A stretch of 64,000 nt of DNA, from NCBI RefSeq assembly GCF_000067205.1, contig NC_010170.1, forward strand, positions 372,001 to 436,000. The letters run 5' to 3'. The notes beneath the pieces were generated by a model that was given only the letters and a program-made list of their open reading frames with translations, was not told where the DNA came from and did not search any database. This DNA is from Bordetella petrii. Lineage in GTDB: Bacteria; Pseudomonadota; Gammaproteobacteria; Burkholderiales; Burkholderiaceae_B. The position numbers and the translations under genes are program-made. Each line of letters opens with the position of its first letter. Positions within the stretch are counted from its first letter, which is position 1. This document shows positions 37,405-45,815 of this stretch, one piece after another.

Positions 37405-38394
37405 CTATTCGGTAGACAGATTCAGCTTGTGGATCAGGTCGCCGAAGCGCTTGATTTCCGACTGGTAGAACGCTTCCAGCTGCTCCGGCGTGCGATAGGT
37501 GCTTTCCGCCGATTGGGCGTCCAGGCTTTTCTGCACTTCGGGGTTGGCCAAGGCCGCTTTGTTGGCCGTGTTCAGTTGCGCCACTACGGCTTTGGGCGTG
37601 CCAGCCGGCGCGAACAGCGCATACCACTGCGAGAATTCCAGTCCCGGAAAACCCGCCTCGGCCATGGTGGGCACGTCGGGCAGCGCGCGCGAGCGAGTGG
37701 GGTGGGCCACGGCCAGGATCTTGATCCGGCCCGACGATTGCTGGGCGGTGGCCGAAGCCGTGCCGACAAATGCCAGGTCGACCTGGCCGCCCATGGCGTC
37801 CGTAACGGCGGGGCTGTCGCCTTTGTAAGGAACATGCACCATGTCCAGCCCGGTCGCGGCCTTGAAGGCTTCGCCCGTCAGGTGGCCGGTGCCGCCCACG
37901 CCACTGCTGCCGAACGACAGCCGGTGCGTCTTGCCGTATTGCAGCAGTTCCTTCACGTTGTCGATGCCCAGGCTGGCATTGACGACCATCACAATGGGCA
38001 CGGACGCCACCATGGCCACCGGCGTGAAATCTTTATTGGCATCGTACGACTGCTGCTTCTGATACAGCGTCGGGTTGGTGCCGTGCGTGGCGCTATTGCC
38101 CATCAGCAGGGTATAGCCATCCGGCTTGGCCTTGGCGACATAAGCCGCGCCGATCATGCCATTGGCGCCGCTCTTGTTGTCCACCACGATGTTGGCCTTC
38201 ATTTCTTCGCCCATGTAGCGGGCCATGAGGCGTGTCAGGAAGTCATTGGCCCCGCCGGCGGCGTAGGGCGAGATGAACTGGACGGGCCGGTCGGTGGGGT
38301 ATTCGGCCATCGCCGGCAGGGCGAAGCCGGCGGCCAGCAGGGCCACTGCGGCGCGACGGATGAGTCGGGTTCTGAAAAGTCGCGAGTTCAGCAT
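37405..38394 (-). CDS. Tripartite tricarboxylate transporter (TctC/Bug) periplasmic receptor
   Basis: The 329-residue product has a Sec signal peptide (RRAAVALLAAGFALPAMAEY) and the Bug fold: RPVQFISPYAAGGANDFLTRLMA, VVDNKSGANGMIGAAYVAKA, PDGYTLLMGN, and VPTMAEAGFPGLEF. Bug proteins bind small carboxylates in the periplasm. No tctA/tctB membrane partners are adjacent, as is usual for orphan Bug genes. The start at 38394 has GAGGAG upstream. It lies downstream of an IclR gene, with IclR-type palindromes in the gap between them. Confidence 0.93.
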   Translation of the reverse strand: MLNSRLFRTRLIRRAAVALLAAGFALPAMAEYPTDRPVQFISPYAAGGANDFLTRLMARYMGEEMKANIVVDNKSGANGMIGAAYVAKAKPDGYTLLMGNSATHGTNPTLYQKQQSYDANKDFTPVAMVASVPIVMVVNASLGIDNVKELLQYGKTHRLSFGSSGVGGTGHLTGEAFKAATGLDMVHVPYKGDSPAVTDAMGGQVDLAFVGTASATAQQSSGRIKILAVAHPTRSRALPDVPTMAEAGFPGLEFSQWYALFAPAGTPKAVVAQLNTANKAALANPEVQKSLDAQSAESTYRTPEQLEAFYQSEIKRFGDLIHKLNLSTE

Positions 38395-38525
38395 GGGGGT
38401 CTCCTCAAACAGTGCGGACATCGTTGGATTTTTTCGACCGGGCTGCCGTCCGGTTGTGATTGTCCGCAGTCTAAGGCGCGCGTCCTGGCGTCTTGCCCAG
38501 TTCGACCATGCGTCGCGCAGATACA

Positions 38526-38541
38526 AGTCCACTTTATGGAA
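38526..38541. promoter_or_regulatory. IclR-type operator candidate
   Basis: AGTCCACTTTATGGAA resembles the perfect palindrome at 38598-38614 and the sites at 39523 and 39588. It is upstream of the Bug receptor gene. Confidence 0.5.
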
Positions 38542-38597
38542 TTCCTGGCAGTTCATTGGATTTTCAGCTGGCACCGCGAGGAGTTTCCCCGGAAAAT

Positions 38598-38614
38598 AGT
38601 CCATATCATGGACT
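38598..38614. promoter_or_regulatory. Perfect 17-bp palindrome, IclR-type operator candidate
   Basis: AGTCCAT-ATC-ATGGACT lies between the IclR gene and the Bug receptor gene. Three related sequences occur nearby on both sides of the IclR gene. Confidence 0.65.
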
Positions 38615-38634
38615 TTGGAGATGCGCCTGGCGAC

Positions 38635-39477
38635 TCAGGCCAGCGCCAGGCTGGGCATGGCGTAGGGTACGCGGTCGCGGTCGACGTGGTTGCGCAACTC
38701 TGCCTCGATGGCCGTGACCGTATCGCCCAGGCAGCGCACCACCATTTCAAGACGGTCCTGTCCCAGGCGTGACGCCAGCGTCGACACACTGACGCCGGCC
38801 GCGGGCGTGCCGTCGGGCGAGCGGATCACCATGCCCACCGAATGCACTGGCGGCTCGTCCATTACCTTGTTGGTGGCGTAGCCGCGCCGCCGCGTGCTGT
38901 CGATGCTGGCGCGCAGCGCGGCCTCGGTGAAACGGGGATTCTTGCGGCGCGTGCGCTCGACGTTGATGCGGCAGATTCGATCGATTTCCTCGTCGGGCAG
39001 CGCGCTGATCAGGGCCAGGCCGCTGGCGCCCACGTTAAGCGGGCGGTGGCGACCCACGTCGTGCACGAACATCTTGATGGGAAAAGAGCCGTCGGCGCGC
39101 GCCACGCAGATTCCGTCGAAGCCCGAACGCACCGTCAGGAACACCGTGTCGCCGGTGTGCTCCGCGACTGCCTCCAGATAGGGCAGGCAGATGTCGCGCA
39201 TGGCGACTTTCGGCGCGGCGGCCAGTCCCAGCTCGTAAGCCAGGCTGCCCAGGTGGTAGCGCTTAGTGGCGGAGTCCTGGCGGATCAGTTTCTCGGCGAC
39301 CATGCCTTGCAGCAGCCGGTGTACCGTGGGCCGTTCCAGTCCGGTGCGGCGATACAGGTCGACCAGCCGGCTGCCGGCGCGGTTATTGGCGCCGATGATG
39401 CGTAGCAGCGCGACCGCGCGCTGCAGGGATTGTGTGCCGGGAGCCGCCTTGCCGGCCGCGGCGCTGGGGGTGGTCAT
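38635..39477 (-). CDS. IclR-family transcriptional regulator
   Basis: The 280-residue protein has an N-terminal winged helix (SLQRAVALLRIIGANNRAGSRLVDLYRRTGLERPTVHRLLQGMV) and a C-terminal ligand-binding domain with the family pattern (ASGLALISALPDEE, RRRGYATN, SVGMVIRSPDGTPAAGVSV). The start at 39477 has AAGGAG five bases upstream. It is divergent from the large acyl-CoA operon at 39694-45815 and upstream of a Bug receptor. It therefore probably links carboxylate uptake to catabolism. Confidence 0.94.
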   Translation of the reverse strand: MTTPSAAAGKAAPGTQSLQRAVALLRIIGANNRAGSRLVDLYRRTGLERPTVHRLLQGMVAEKLIRQDSATKRYHLGSLAYELGLAAAPKVAMRDICLPYLEAVAEHTGDTVFLTVRSGFDGICVARADGSFPIKMFVHDVGRHRPLNVGASGLALISALPDEEIDRICRINVERTRRKNPRFTEAALRASIDSTRRRGYATNKVMDEPPVHSVGMVIRSPDGTPAAGVSVSTLASRLGQDRLEMVVRCLGDTVTAIEAELRNHVDRDRVPYAMPSLALA

Positions 39478-39522
39478 GAGGTCTCCTTGGCAGCAGGTTA
39501 TTGCGCGCATGCAGATATCGAT

Positions 39523-39603
39523 AGTCTGCATAGTGGACGCCGCCATGGCTCGCATTGTGCCCCCATCCCTAGGGAGAGCCTACTGCAAGTTCACAATGTG
39601 GAC
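39523..39603. promoter_or_regulatory. Two IclR-type operator candidates in the divergent promoter
   Basis: AGTCTGCATAGTGGAC (39523-39538) and AGTTCACAATGTGGAC (39588-39603) share the pattern AGT--------TGGAC with the palindrome at 38598-38614. They lie between the IclR gene and the first gene of the catabolic operon. Confidence 0.5.
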
Positions 39604-39693
39604 GTGTTTTCGCCGTGGGTGGGCCGGCCGGCGCCCGGAAGGCGGACAAAAGCCGGCAACATACAAACCCTCTCAGCTCGCACTTGGAAGGTC

Positions 39694-40530
39694 ATGGCGC
39701 ACGAACAGGAACTGATCACACAGGTCGAGGCCGGCGTGCTGTGGTTGACCCTCAATCGCCCCGAACGCCGTAACGCGCTCAGCCCGACGCTGTACGAGGC
39801 GCTGCTCGAATCGCTGGCGTGCGCCGCAAACGATGCCGCCGTCGGCGCGGTCGTGCTGACGGGGGCCGGCGCCAGCTTCTGCGCCGGGGGCGACGTGGCG
39901 CGCATGAACCGGCAATCGCAGGCGCAAGCCGCCCCGGCGGCGCCGGCCGAACGGGTAGCCGCCATGCGCCGCCGCACCCGCATCGTGGAGTGCCTGCATG
40001 GCATGCCCAAGCCCACCATCGCGATGATCCGGGGCGCTGCCGTTGGCGCGGGCCTGTCGCTGGCGCTGGCATGCGACCTGCGCTATGGCGATTCGTCCGC
40101 CAAATTGCGCACCGGGTTTGCCAACGTGGGCTTGCCCGGCGATTTTGGCGGCCATTATTTCCTGCCGCGCATTGTCGGCCCCGCCAAGGCGCGCGAGCTG
40201 TACCTGCGCTCGCCGATGCTGTCGGCGGCCCAGGCGCTGGAGCTGGGGCTGCTGAATGAAGTGTTCAGCCCCGAGCAGCTGGAGAGCGAAGTCACCGGCA
40301 TTGCCCGCGGCCTGGCCGCGGGTCCGCAGCCTGCCATCGCGCATACCAAGGCCAACCTGAACGATGCCCTCGTGCTGGAACTGGCCGAAGTGCTCGACCG
40401 TGAATGCGCGCGCCATGTGGAATGCGCCGACAGCCCCGACCACAAGGAAGCCGTGCGCGCCTTCATGGAAAAACGCGCGCCTGTATTCCAGCGTCCGTCC
40501 GCCGCCATTGCCGGCGGGGGGAAGCACTGA
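39694..40530 (+). CDS. Enoyl-CoA hydratase/isomerase family protein (first gene of IclR-controlled operon)
   Basis: A 278-residue crotonase-fold protein with LTLNRPERRNALSPTLY, LTGAGASFCAGGDVARM and IAMIRGAAVGAGLSLALACDLRYG (oxyanion hole). In the catalytic region NVGLPGDFGGHYFLPRIVG an aspartate stands where many hydratases have glutamate, so isomerase or other crotonase chemistry is possible. The start at 39694 follows GGAAG. It heads a run of eight tightly packed plus-strand genes. Confidence 0.92.
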   Translation: MAHEQELITQVEAGVLWLTLNRPERRNALSPTLYEALLESLACAANDAAVGAVVLTGAGASFCAGGDVARMNRQSQAQAAPAAPAERVAAMRRRTRIVECLHGMPKPTIAMIRGAAVGAGLSLALACDLRYGDSSAKLRTGFANVGLPGDFGGHYFLPRIVGPAKARELYLRSPMLSAAQALELGLLNEVFSPEQLESEVTGIARGLAAGPQPAIAHTKANLNDALVLELAEVLDRECARHVECADSPDHKEAVRAFMEKRAPVFQRPSAAIAGGGKH

Positions 40531-40555
40531 TCCTACGCCCATTTGGAGGAAGTCC

Positions 40556-41455
40556 ATGTCCAGACTATGTGAAGGCCGTGTCGTCATCGTGACCGGCGCA
40601 GGCCGCGGCATCGGCCGCGAATACGCGTTGCAGCTGGCCCGCGAGGGCGCCCGTGTGGTCGTCAATGACCTGAGCGTTTCGCGCTCGGGAGAAGGCACCG
40701 AGGAAAGCACCGCCGAAGCGGTCGCGAGCGAGATTGTCGCCGCGGGCGGCCAGGCCATTGCCAACCATGAAAACGTGGCCGATTTCGCCGGCGCCAAGCG
40801 CATGATCGACGCCGCGGTGGAGCACTTCGGCGCCTTGCACGTCCTGATCAACAATGCGGGCATTCTGCGTGATCGCACGCTGTGCAATATGACCGAGCAG
40901 GAGTGGGACGCCGTCATCAATGTGCACCTGAAGGGCTCGTTCGCGCCCTGCCACCATGCCGCCGCCTACTGGCGCGACCTGTATAAGCAGACCGGCACGC
41001 CGGTCAATGCCCGCATCATCAATACGTCGTCGTCGTCCGGCCTGTACGGCAATATCGGCCAGATCAACTACGGGGCAGCCAAGGCCGGCATCGCCGCGAT
41101 GACGATCATTGCCGCCCGGGAACTCAAGCGCTATGGCGTCACCGTCAACGCCATCAACCCGCATGCCCAGACCCGCATGACCGAAGGCATACGCGAGCGT
41201 TCCGCCGAGGAAATCGCCTCGCGCCATCCGCGCTGGATCGCCCCGGCCGTCGTCTGGCTGGCCAGCGCCGATAGCCAGGATGTGACCGGACGCATCTTCG
41301 AACTGGGCGGCGGCCATCTGGCGGCGATGGAAGGATGGCGGCGCGGCCCCGCGGCCGAGCCCATTGACGATGCGGCGCGTATTGGCCCTGTGATGCGCGA
41401 TCTGGCGCAGCGGGCGCGGCGCAACGTCGACATGAAAGGCCATGAGCTTGATTGA
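40556..41455 (+). CDS. Short-chain dehydrogenase/reductase (3-hydroxyacyl-CoA dehydrogenase-like)
   Basis: The 299-residue SDR has the cofactor loop VTGAGRGIGREYALQLA, NNAG, serine-rich INTSSSSG, and the YxxxK pair in INYGAAKAG. The extended N-terminal region (VVVNDLSVSRSGEG) resembles the dehydrogenase domain of peroxisomal multifunctional enzymes, so it probably oxidises a 3-hydroxyacyl-CoA. A GGAGGA site precedes the ATG. It is 25 bases after the hydratase gene. Confidence 0.9.
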   Translation: MSRLCEGRVVIVTGAGRGIGREYALQLAREGARVVVNDLSVSRSGEGTEESTAEAVASEIVAAGGQAIANHENVADFAGAKRMIDAAVEHFGALHVLINNAGILRDRTLCNMTEQEWDAVINVHLKGSFAPCHHAAAYWRDLYKQTGTPVNARIINTSSSSGLYGNIGQINYGAAKAGIAAMTIIAARELKRYGVTVNAINPHAQTRMTEGIRERSAEEIASRHPRWIAPAVVWLASADSQDVTGRIFELGGGHLAAMEGWRRGPAAEPIDDAARIGPVMRDLAQRARRNVDMKGHELD

Positions 41456-41469
41456 CCCGGGAGCAGGCT

Positions 41470-42150
41470 GTGATTGACAAGCGTGTAAGTTCATTAGCCG
41501 AGGCGGTGGCCGGCATCGAGGATGGCGCGGTCATCCTGGTGGGCGGCTTCGGTTCTTCGGGCCGGCCGGCCGACCTGATGGAGGCGCTGCTGGATCTTGG
41601 CGTCCGGGACCTGACCATCGTGGCCAACAACGCCACCGTGGGCGACGACATCGTCGCGGAACTCATGAGCGCCGGCCGGATCCGCAAGGTGGTGTGCTCG
41701 TTTCCGCGCGGCCTGAAGGGCCGCACGATTTTCGACGAGCTGTATGCCACTGGCAAGATCGAACTCGAACTGGTCCCCCAGGGCACGCTGGCCGAGCGCA
41801 TTCGCGCCGGCGCGGCGGGCATTGGCGGTTTTTTCACGCGCACCGCGGCGGGCACGCGCCTGGCGCAAGGCAAGGAAACCCGCGTCATCGACGGGCAGAC
41901 CTATGTGCTGGAAGCGCCCATCAAGGGCGACGTGGCGCTGCTCAAGGGCCTGCGCGGCGATCGCTGGGGCAACCTGGTCTATCACCGCGGCGCGCGCATC
42001 AACAACCCGGTAATGGCCGGCGCGGCCCGGCTGGTTATCGCGCAGGTGCGCGAAATCGTGCCGCTGGGCACGCTCGACCCGGAACACATCATTACACCGG
42101 GCGTTTTTGTGGATCGTCTAGTAGAGGTGCCCAATGAGCGCAAAGCTTAG
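41470..42150 (+). CDS. 3-oxoacid CoA-transferase, subunit A
   Basis: Class I CoA-transferase alpha subunit, 226 residues: EDGAVILVGGFGSSGRPADLMEAL, TIVANNATVGDDIVAEL, GAAGIGGFFTRTAAGT (the glycine-rich acyl-CoA loop) and GDVALLKGLRGDRWGNLVY. I chose GTG at 41470, preceded by GGGAG, over the TTG at 41452 that overlaps the SDR stop. It overlaps subunit B by 17 bases. Confidence 0.92.
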   Translation: MIDKRVSSLAEAVAGIEDGAVILVGGFGSSGRPADLMEALLDLGVRDLTIVANNATVGDDIVAELMSAGRIRKVVCSFPRGLKGRTIFDELYATGKIELELVPQGTLAERIRAGAAGIGGFFTRTAAGTRLAQGKETRVIDGQTYVLEAPIKGDVALLKGLRGDRWGNLVYHRGARINNPVMAGAARLVIAQVREIVPLGTLDPEHIITPGVFVDRLVEVPNERKA

Positions 42151-42817
42151 CCGCCAGGACATTGCACGTGTTGCCGCCGACGACATTCCGGACGGCGCCT
42201 GCGTGAATCTGGGCATCGGCCTGCCCACCCTGATCGCCGACTACGTGCCGGAAGGCCGCGAACTCATGCTGCAAAGCGAGCAGGGCCTGCTTGGCCTGGG
42301 GCCAGCCCCGGCGCCGGGCGAAGAAGACTACGACGTCATCAACGCCGGCAAGTTTCCAGTCACGCTGCTGCCCGGCGCGTCGGTCTTCAGCCACAGCGAA
42401 TCGTTCCTGATGATTCGTGGCGGGCACATCCAGATTGCCTGCCTGGGCGCTTTCCAGGTGGCGGCCAACGGCGACCTGGCCAACTGGACCGTGGATGCGC
42501 CCAACCAGATTCCCGGGGTGGGCGGCGCCATGGACCTGGCCGCCGGCGCCGAAAAGGTGTGGGTGTTGATGGAGCACTGCACGAAAGACGGGCAGCCTCG
42601 CATCCTGGAGCAGTGCACCTATCCATTGACCGCGCCGCATTGCGTCGACCGCATTTACACCGACCTGGCCGTGATCGACGTGACCGACACCGGGCTGGTC
42701 GTCAGGCGCCTGGCGCCGGGATGGACGCTGCCGGCGCTGCAAGCGCTCACCGGCGCCGCGTTGACGCTGGCGCCGGACTGGTCGGTGTACGGCCAATCCG
42801 CAACACAAGGAGAATAA
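42134..42817 (+). CDS. 3-oxoacid CoA-transferase, subunit B
   Basis: Beta subunit, 227 residues, carrying the catalytic glutamate in LQSEQGLLGLGP, plus NLGIGLPTLIADYV, FSHSESFLMIRGGHIQIACLGAFQV, and KVWVLMEHCTKDGQPRI. Retention of the catalytic glutamate points to true CoA transfer (succinyl-CoA or similar donor) and not to the IpdB-type ring-opening hydrolase seen in steroid clusters of similar layout. Overlap with subunit A implies coupled translation. Confidence 0.93.
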   Translation: MSAKLSRQDIARVAADDIPDGACVNLGIGLPTLIADYVPEGRELMLQSEQGLLGLGPAPAPGEEDYDVINAGKFPVTLLPGASVFSHSESFLMIRGGHIQIACLGAFQVAANGDLANWTVDAPNQIPGVGGAMDLAAGAEKVWVLMEHCTKDGQPRILEQCTYPLTAPHCVDRIYTDLAVIDVTDTGLVVRRLAPGWTLPALQALTGAALTLAPDWSVYGQSATQGE

Positions 42818-42818
42818 G

Positions 42819-43799
42819 TTGCAAACCGCAGTTACCCGCATGCTCGGCATCGAGCATCCCATCGTGCAAGGCGGTATGCAGTGGGTGGCCCGCGCCGAGC
42901 TGGTCGCCGCCGTCTCGAACGCCGGCGCCCTGGGCGTGCTGACCGCGCTGACGCAACCCAGCCCGGAAGACCTCAGGCGAGAAATTCTTCGCGTGCGGGA
43001 GATGACCGACCGTCCCTTCGGCGTGAACCTCACTTTTCTGCCGACGCTCAAGCCGGTGCCGTACGTCGAGTATCGGGATGCCATCATCGAATCGGGCGTC
43101 AAGATCGTCGAGACGGCAGGTAACAACCCGCACGAACACATGCCGGCGCTGAAGGCGGCGGGGGTGCGGGTGATTCACAAATGCACCACGCCGCGCCATG
43201 CGCGCAAGGCGCAGGACATTGGCGTGGATATCGTATCCATCGACGGTTTCGAGTGCGCCGGCCACGTCGGCGAAAACGATATCCCCGGCCTTATCCTGAT
43301 CCCGGCCACCGTTGCCCAGGTGTCGATTCCGGTCATCGCCTCGGGTGGCTTTGGCGATGCCAGGGGGCTGGTGGCCGCGCTGGCCCTGGGGGCCGAGGGC
43401 ATCAATATGGGCACGCGTTTCATGTGCACCCAGGAGTCGCCCGTGCATCCCGCCATCAAAGAGGCCATCACGCGCTCGAGCGAGACCGATACGCGGCTGA
43501 TCCTGCGCAGTCTGCGCAACACCAGCCGTGTCTGGCGCAACGGCTTGTCCGGCCAGGTGGTCAGCCTGGAAAAAGAAGGGGCCGGCATCGACCAGATAGG
43601 CCCGCTGGTGGCTGGCGCCAAGGGCCGCGGGGTTTATGAAAGCGGCGACGTCGAAGGCGGGATCTGGACCGTGGGCATGATCCAGGGCCTGATCGACGAC
43701 GTGCCCACTTGCGGCGACCTGGTGCGCCGCATTGTCGACCAGGCGCATGCGCTCGTGTCCGGGCGCCTGGCGTCTCTTACTCTTTCCGGGACTGAATGA
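42819..43799 (+). CDS. Nitronate monooxygenase family FMN protein
   Basis: The 326-residue TIM-barrel flavoprotein has MLGIEHPIVQGGMQWVARAELVAAVSNAGALG, AGVRVIHKCTTPRHA, the histidine segment FECAGHVGENDI, and VIASGGFGDARGLVAALALGAEGINMGTRFMCT. It starts with TTG at 42819, preceded by AAGGAG. The position after CoA-transferase genes parallels ipdC-type genes of steroid catabolism, so a role as flavin-dependent acyl-CoA reductase/dehydrogenase is possible; this is inference. Confidence 0.9.
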   Translation: MQTAVTRMLGIEHPIVQGGMQWVARAELVAAVSNAGALGVLTALTQPSPEDLRREILRVREMTDRPFGVNLTFLPTLKPVPYVEYRDAIIESGVKIVETAGNNPHEHMPALKAAGVRVIHKCTTPRHARKAQDIGVDIVSIDGFECAGHVGENDIPGLILIPATVAQVSIPVIASGGFGDARGLVAALALGAEGINMGTRFMCTQESPVHPAIKEAITRSSETDTRLILRSLRNTSRVWRNGLSGQVVSLEKEGAGIDQIGPLVAGAKGRGVYESGDVEGGIWTVGMIQGLIDDVPTCGDLVRRIVDQAHALVSGRLASLTLSGTE

Positions 43800-44263
43800 T
43801 GCTGACTGTTGATACTCCGTATGATCTCGAGGCCTATGTGGGCCAGGTGCTGGGCCAGACCGGCTGGATCGAAATCACCCAGCAGATGATCGACGACTTC
43901 GCCCGCATCTCGGGCGACAACAACTGGATTCATGTGGACACCGAGCGCGCCGCGCGCGAACTGCCTGACGGCAAGACCATTGCCCACGGCATGCTGACGT
44001 TCTCGCTGATGTCGGGCATGGGGGGCGAGATCGTGCAGGTGCGTGAACGCGGCCGTGGCATCAATTACGGTTCCAACAAGGTCCGGTTCACCTCGCCCGT
44101 GCAGGTGGGGTCGCGCATTCGCCTGGAGCGCAGCCTGGTGGCGTTCGAGCGCATGGAAGGCGGCGTGCGCCTGACCTACGGCAACGTCATGCGCCGGGAA
44201 GGACAGGAGCGGCCGGTCATGGTCGCCGAGACCCTGAACCTGATGTACGAAAAGGGCAAATGA
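43796..44263 (+). CDS. MaoC-like hot-dog dehydratase
   Basis: The 155-residue product has the R-specific hydratase pattern: ITQQMIDDFARISGDNNWIHVDTERA, with the catalytic Asp and His in the D-x4-H segment, and IAHGMLTFSLMSGMGG. It probably hydrates a trans-2-enoyl-CoA. It overlaps the upstream stop (ATGATG start inside TGAATGATGA) and the next gene by four bases. Confidence 0.9.
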   Translation: MMLTVDTPYDLEAYVGQVLGQTGWIEITQQMIDDFARISGDNNWIHVDTERAARELPDGKTIAHGMLTFSLMSGMGGEIVQVRERGRGINYGSNKVRFTSPVQVGSRIRLERSLVAFERMEGGVRLTYGNVMRREGQERPVMVAETLNLMYEKGK

Positions 44264-44661
44264 TGCACACCGACGAAAAACCCGGAAATGGCGCGCCCTA
44301 CGCGCGCTACGTACAGCACCTGAGGGCCGGCGAGCTGGCGTATCAGTTCAGCCCGGTGGCCGGGCGCGCGGTGTTCTTCCCGCGGGTGCGCTGCCCCTGG
44401 TCGGGCCAGGACTGCCTGGAATGGCGCATCAGCGCCGGCATCGGCACGGTCTATAGCACTTCGGTGGTCTACCCGCGCAAGGGCGACCCCTACAACGTGG
44501 CCTTGATCGACCTGGACGAAGGCTTTCGCATGATGAGCCGTGTTGACGGCGCCGACCCGCTGCAGGTTGCCATCGGCCAGCGTGTCCGGTTCCAGGCCGT
44601 GACCGACGAGGGCCTGGATGACCCCATTCCCGTGTTCACGCTGCTGGAGGCCGAACAATGA
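44260..44661 (+). CDS. DUF35 OB-fold protein, zinc ribbon degenerate
   Basis: A 133-residue OB-fold protein of the DUF35 family, which forms complexes with thiolase-like proteins (for example ChsH2 DUF35 with Ltp2). The usual N-terminal rubredoxin-like C-x2-C...C-x2-C knuckles have decayed: the first pair is replaced (FSPVAGRAV) and only VRCPWSGQDC remains. The OB part (GIGTVYSTSVVYPRKG, PYNVALIDLDEGFRMMS) is intact. It overlaps both neighbours by four bases, consistent with a stoichiometric partner of the next protein. Confidence 0.87.
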   Translation: MMHTDEKPGNGAPYARYVQHLRAGELAYQFSPVAGRAVFFPRVRCPWSGQDCLEWRISAGIGTVYSTSVVYPRKGDPYNVALIDLDEGFRMMSRVDGADPLQVAIGQRVRFQAVTDEGLDDPIPVFTLLEAEQ

Positions 44662-45815
44662 GCATCGATTTTCGACCCGGCCGCGCGGTGATCGTGGGCG
44701 CCGCGGAATCCGACCTGGGCGCCGTGGGCGACGCTTTTTCGGCGATCGACCTGATGGCGCAGGGCGTATACCGCGCGCTGGACGACTGCGGGCTGTCCAT
44801 TGGCGACGTGGACGGGCTGTTCTGCGCCACCTCCCAGAGCCGCCTGGCCGGCCTGGCGCTGGCTGAATACCTGAACCTGCCCGAAGCCTATATCGACTCT
44901 ACCTCCACCGGCGGATCGTCGTTCATGGGCCACCTGGCGCGGGCCGAGGCCGCGGTGGCGGCGGGCCTGTGCAAAGTGGCCGTCGTGGCCTATGGCAGCA
45001 CCCAACGCTCGCTGGGCCGCAAGAACACCAGCCGCCCCGAATGGAATCCGTACGAATCGCCGTTCAAGCCGTTCCTGCCGCCCACCGCCTATGCCCTGGC
45101 CGCGGCGCGCCACATGCACGAGTTTGGCACGACCCGCGAGCAGCTGGCCGAAGTGGCGGTGGCCGCCCGCCAGTGGGCGTTGCTCAATCCGGTTGCCTGG
45201 GAAAAAGACCCGCTCACCGTCGAGGAAGTGCTGGCCTCGCGCATGGTCAGCTACCCGTTGACGATTCGCGATTGCTGCCTGGTGTCTGACGGCGGCGGCG
45301 CCGTGGTGGTGACCACGCCGGCCCGGGCCCGCAGCCTGGCCAAGCCGCCGGTGTACTTGCTTGGCTCGGGGCATTGCACCACGCACCTGACCATTTCCAA
45401 CATGCCGGACCTGGTCAACACCGGCGCCCGCGTATCCGGGGAGATGGCCTATGCCCAGGCCGGCCTGACCTCGTCGGACATCGATGTCGTGGGCTTGTAC
45501 GACGCGTTCACGATCAATCCGATTCTGTTCCTGGAAGACCTGGGATTCTGTGCCAAGGGCGAGGGCGGTGCGTTTGTCAGCGGCGGCCGCATCGCGCCAG
45601 GCGGGACGCTGCCGGTGAACACCAATGGCGGGGGACTGTCGTATTGCCATCCCGGCATGTACGGCATTTTCTTGTTGATCGAGGCGGTGCGCCAACTGCG
45701 CGGCGAGTGCGGCCGGCGCCAGGTGGATGGCGCCGAGGTCGCGCTGGCGCACGGCAACGGCGGCGTGCTGTCGTCGCAGTACACGGTGATACTGGGAGGG
45801 GCGTCTACCTGCTAG
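44658..45815 (+). CDS. Thiolase-like protein (SCP2/Ltp type) without the nucleophilic cysteine
   Basis: A 385-residue thiolase-fold protein: AVIVGAAESDLGAVGD, YGSTQRSLGRKNTSR, VVGLYDAFTINPILFLEDLGF, NTNGGGLSYCHPGMYG and ALAHGNGGVLSSQYTVILGG. At the position of the thiolase nucleophile the sequence is STSTGGSSF, with no cysteine. In Ltp2-type enzymes this goes with retro-aldol cleavage together with a DUF35 partner, and such a partner is encoded immediately upstream. It overlaps the DUF35 gene by four bases and the convergent MFS gene by 11 bases. Confidence 0.88.
   Translation: MSIDFRPGRAVIVGAAESDLGAVGDAFSAIDLMAQGVYRALDDCGLSIGDVDGLFCATSQSRLAGLALAEYLNLPEAYIDSTSTGGSSFMGHLARAEAAVAAGLCKVAVVAYGSTQRSLGRKNTSRPEWNPYESPFKPFLPPTAYALAAARHMHEFGTTREQLAEVAVAARQWALLNPVAWEKDPLTVEEVLASRMVSYPLTIRDCCLVSDGGGAVVVTTPARARSLAKPPVYLLGSGHCTTHLTISNMPDLVNTGARVSGEMAYAQAGLTSSDIDVVGLYDAFTINPILFLEDLGFCAKGEGGAFVSGGRIAPGGTLPVNTNGGGLSYCHPGMYGIFLLIEAVRQLRGECGRRQVDGAEVALAHGNGGVLSSQYTVILGGASTC

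Noticed and set aside
41452..41469. TTG start at 41452 for CoA-transferase subunit A
   Set aside because: GTG at 41470 has a GGGAG site at the right distance and gives a normal N-terminus.
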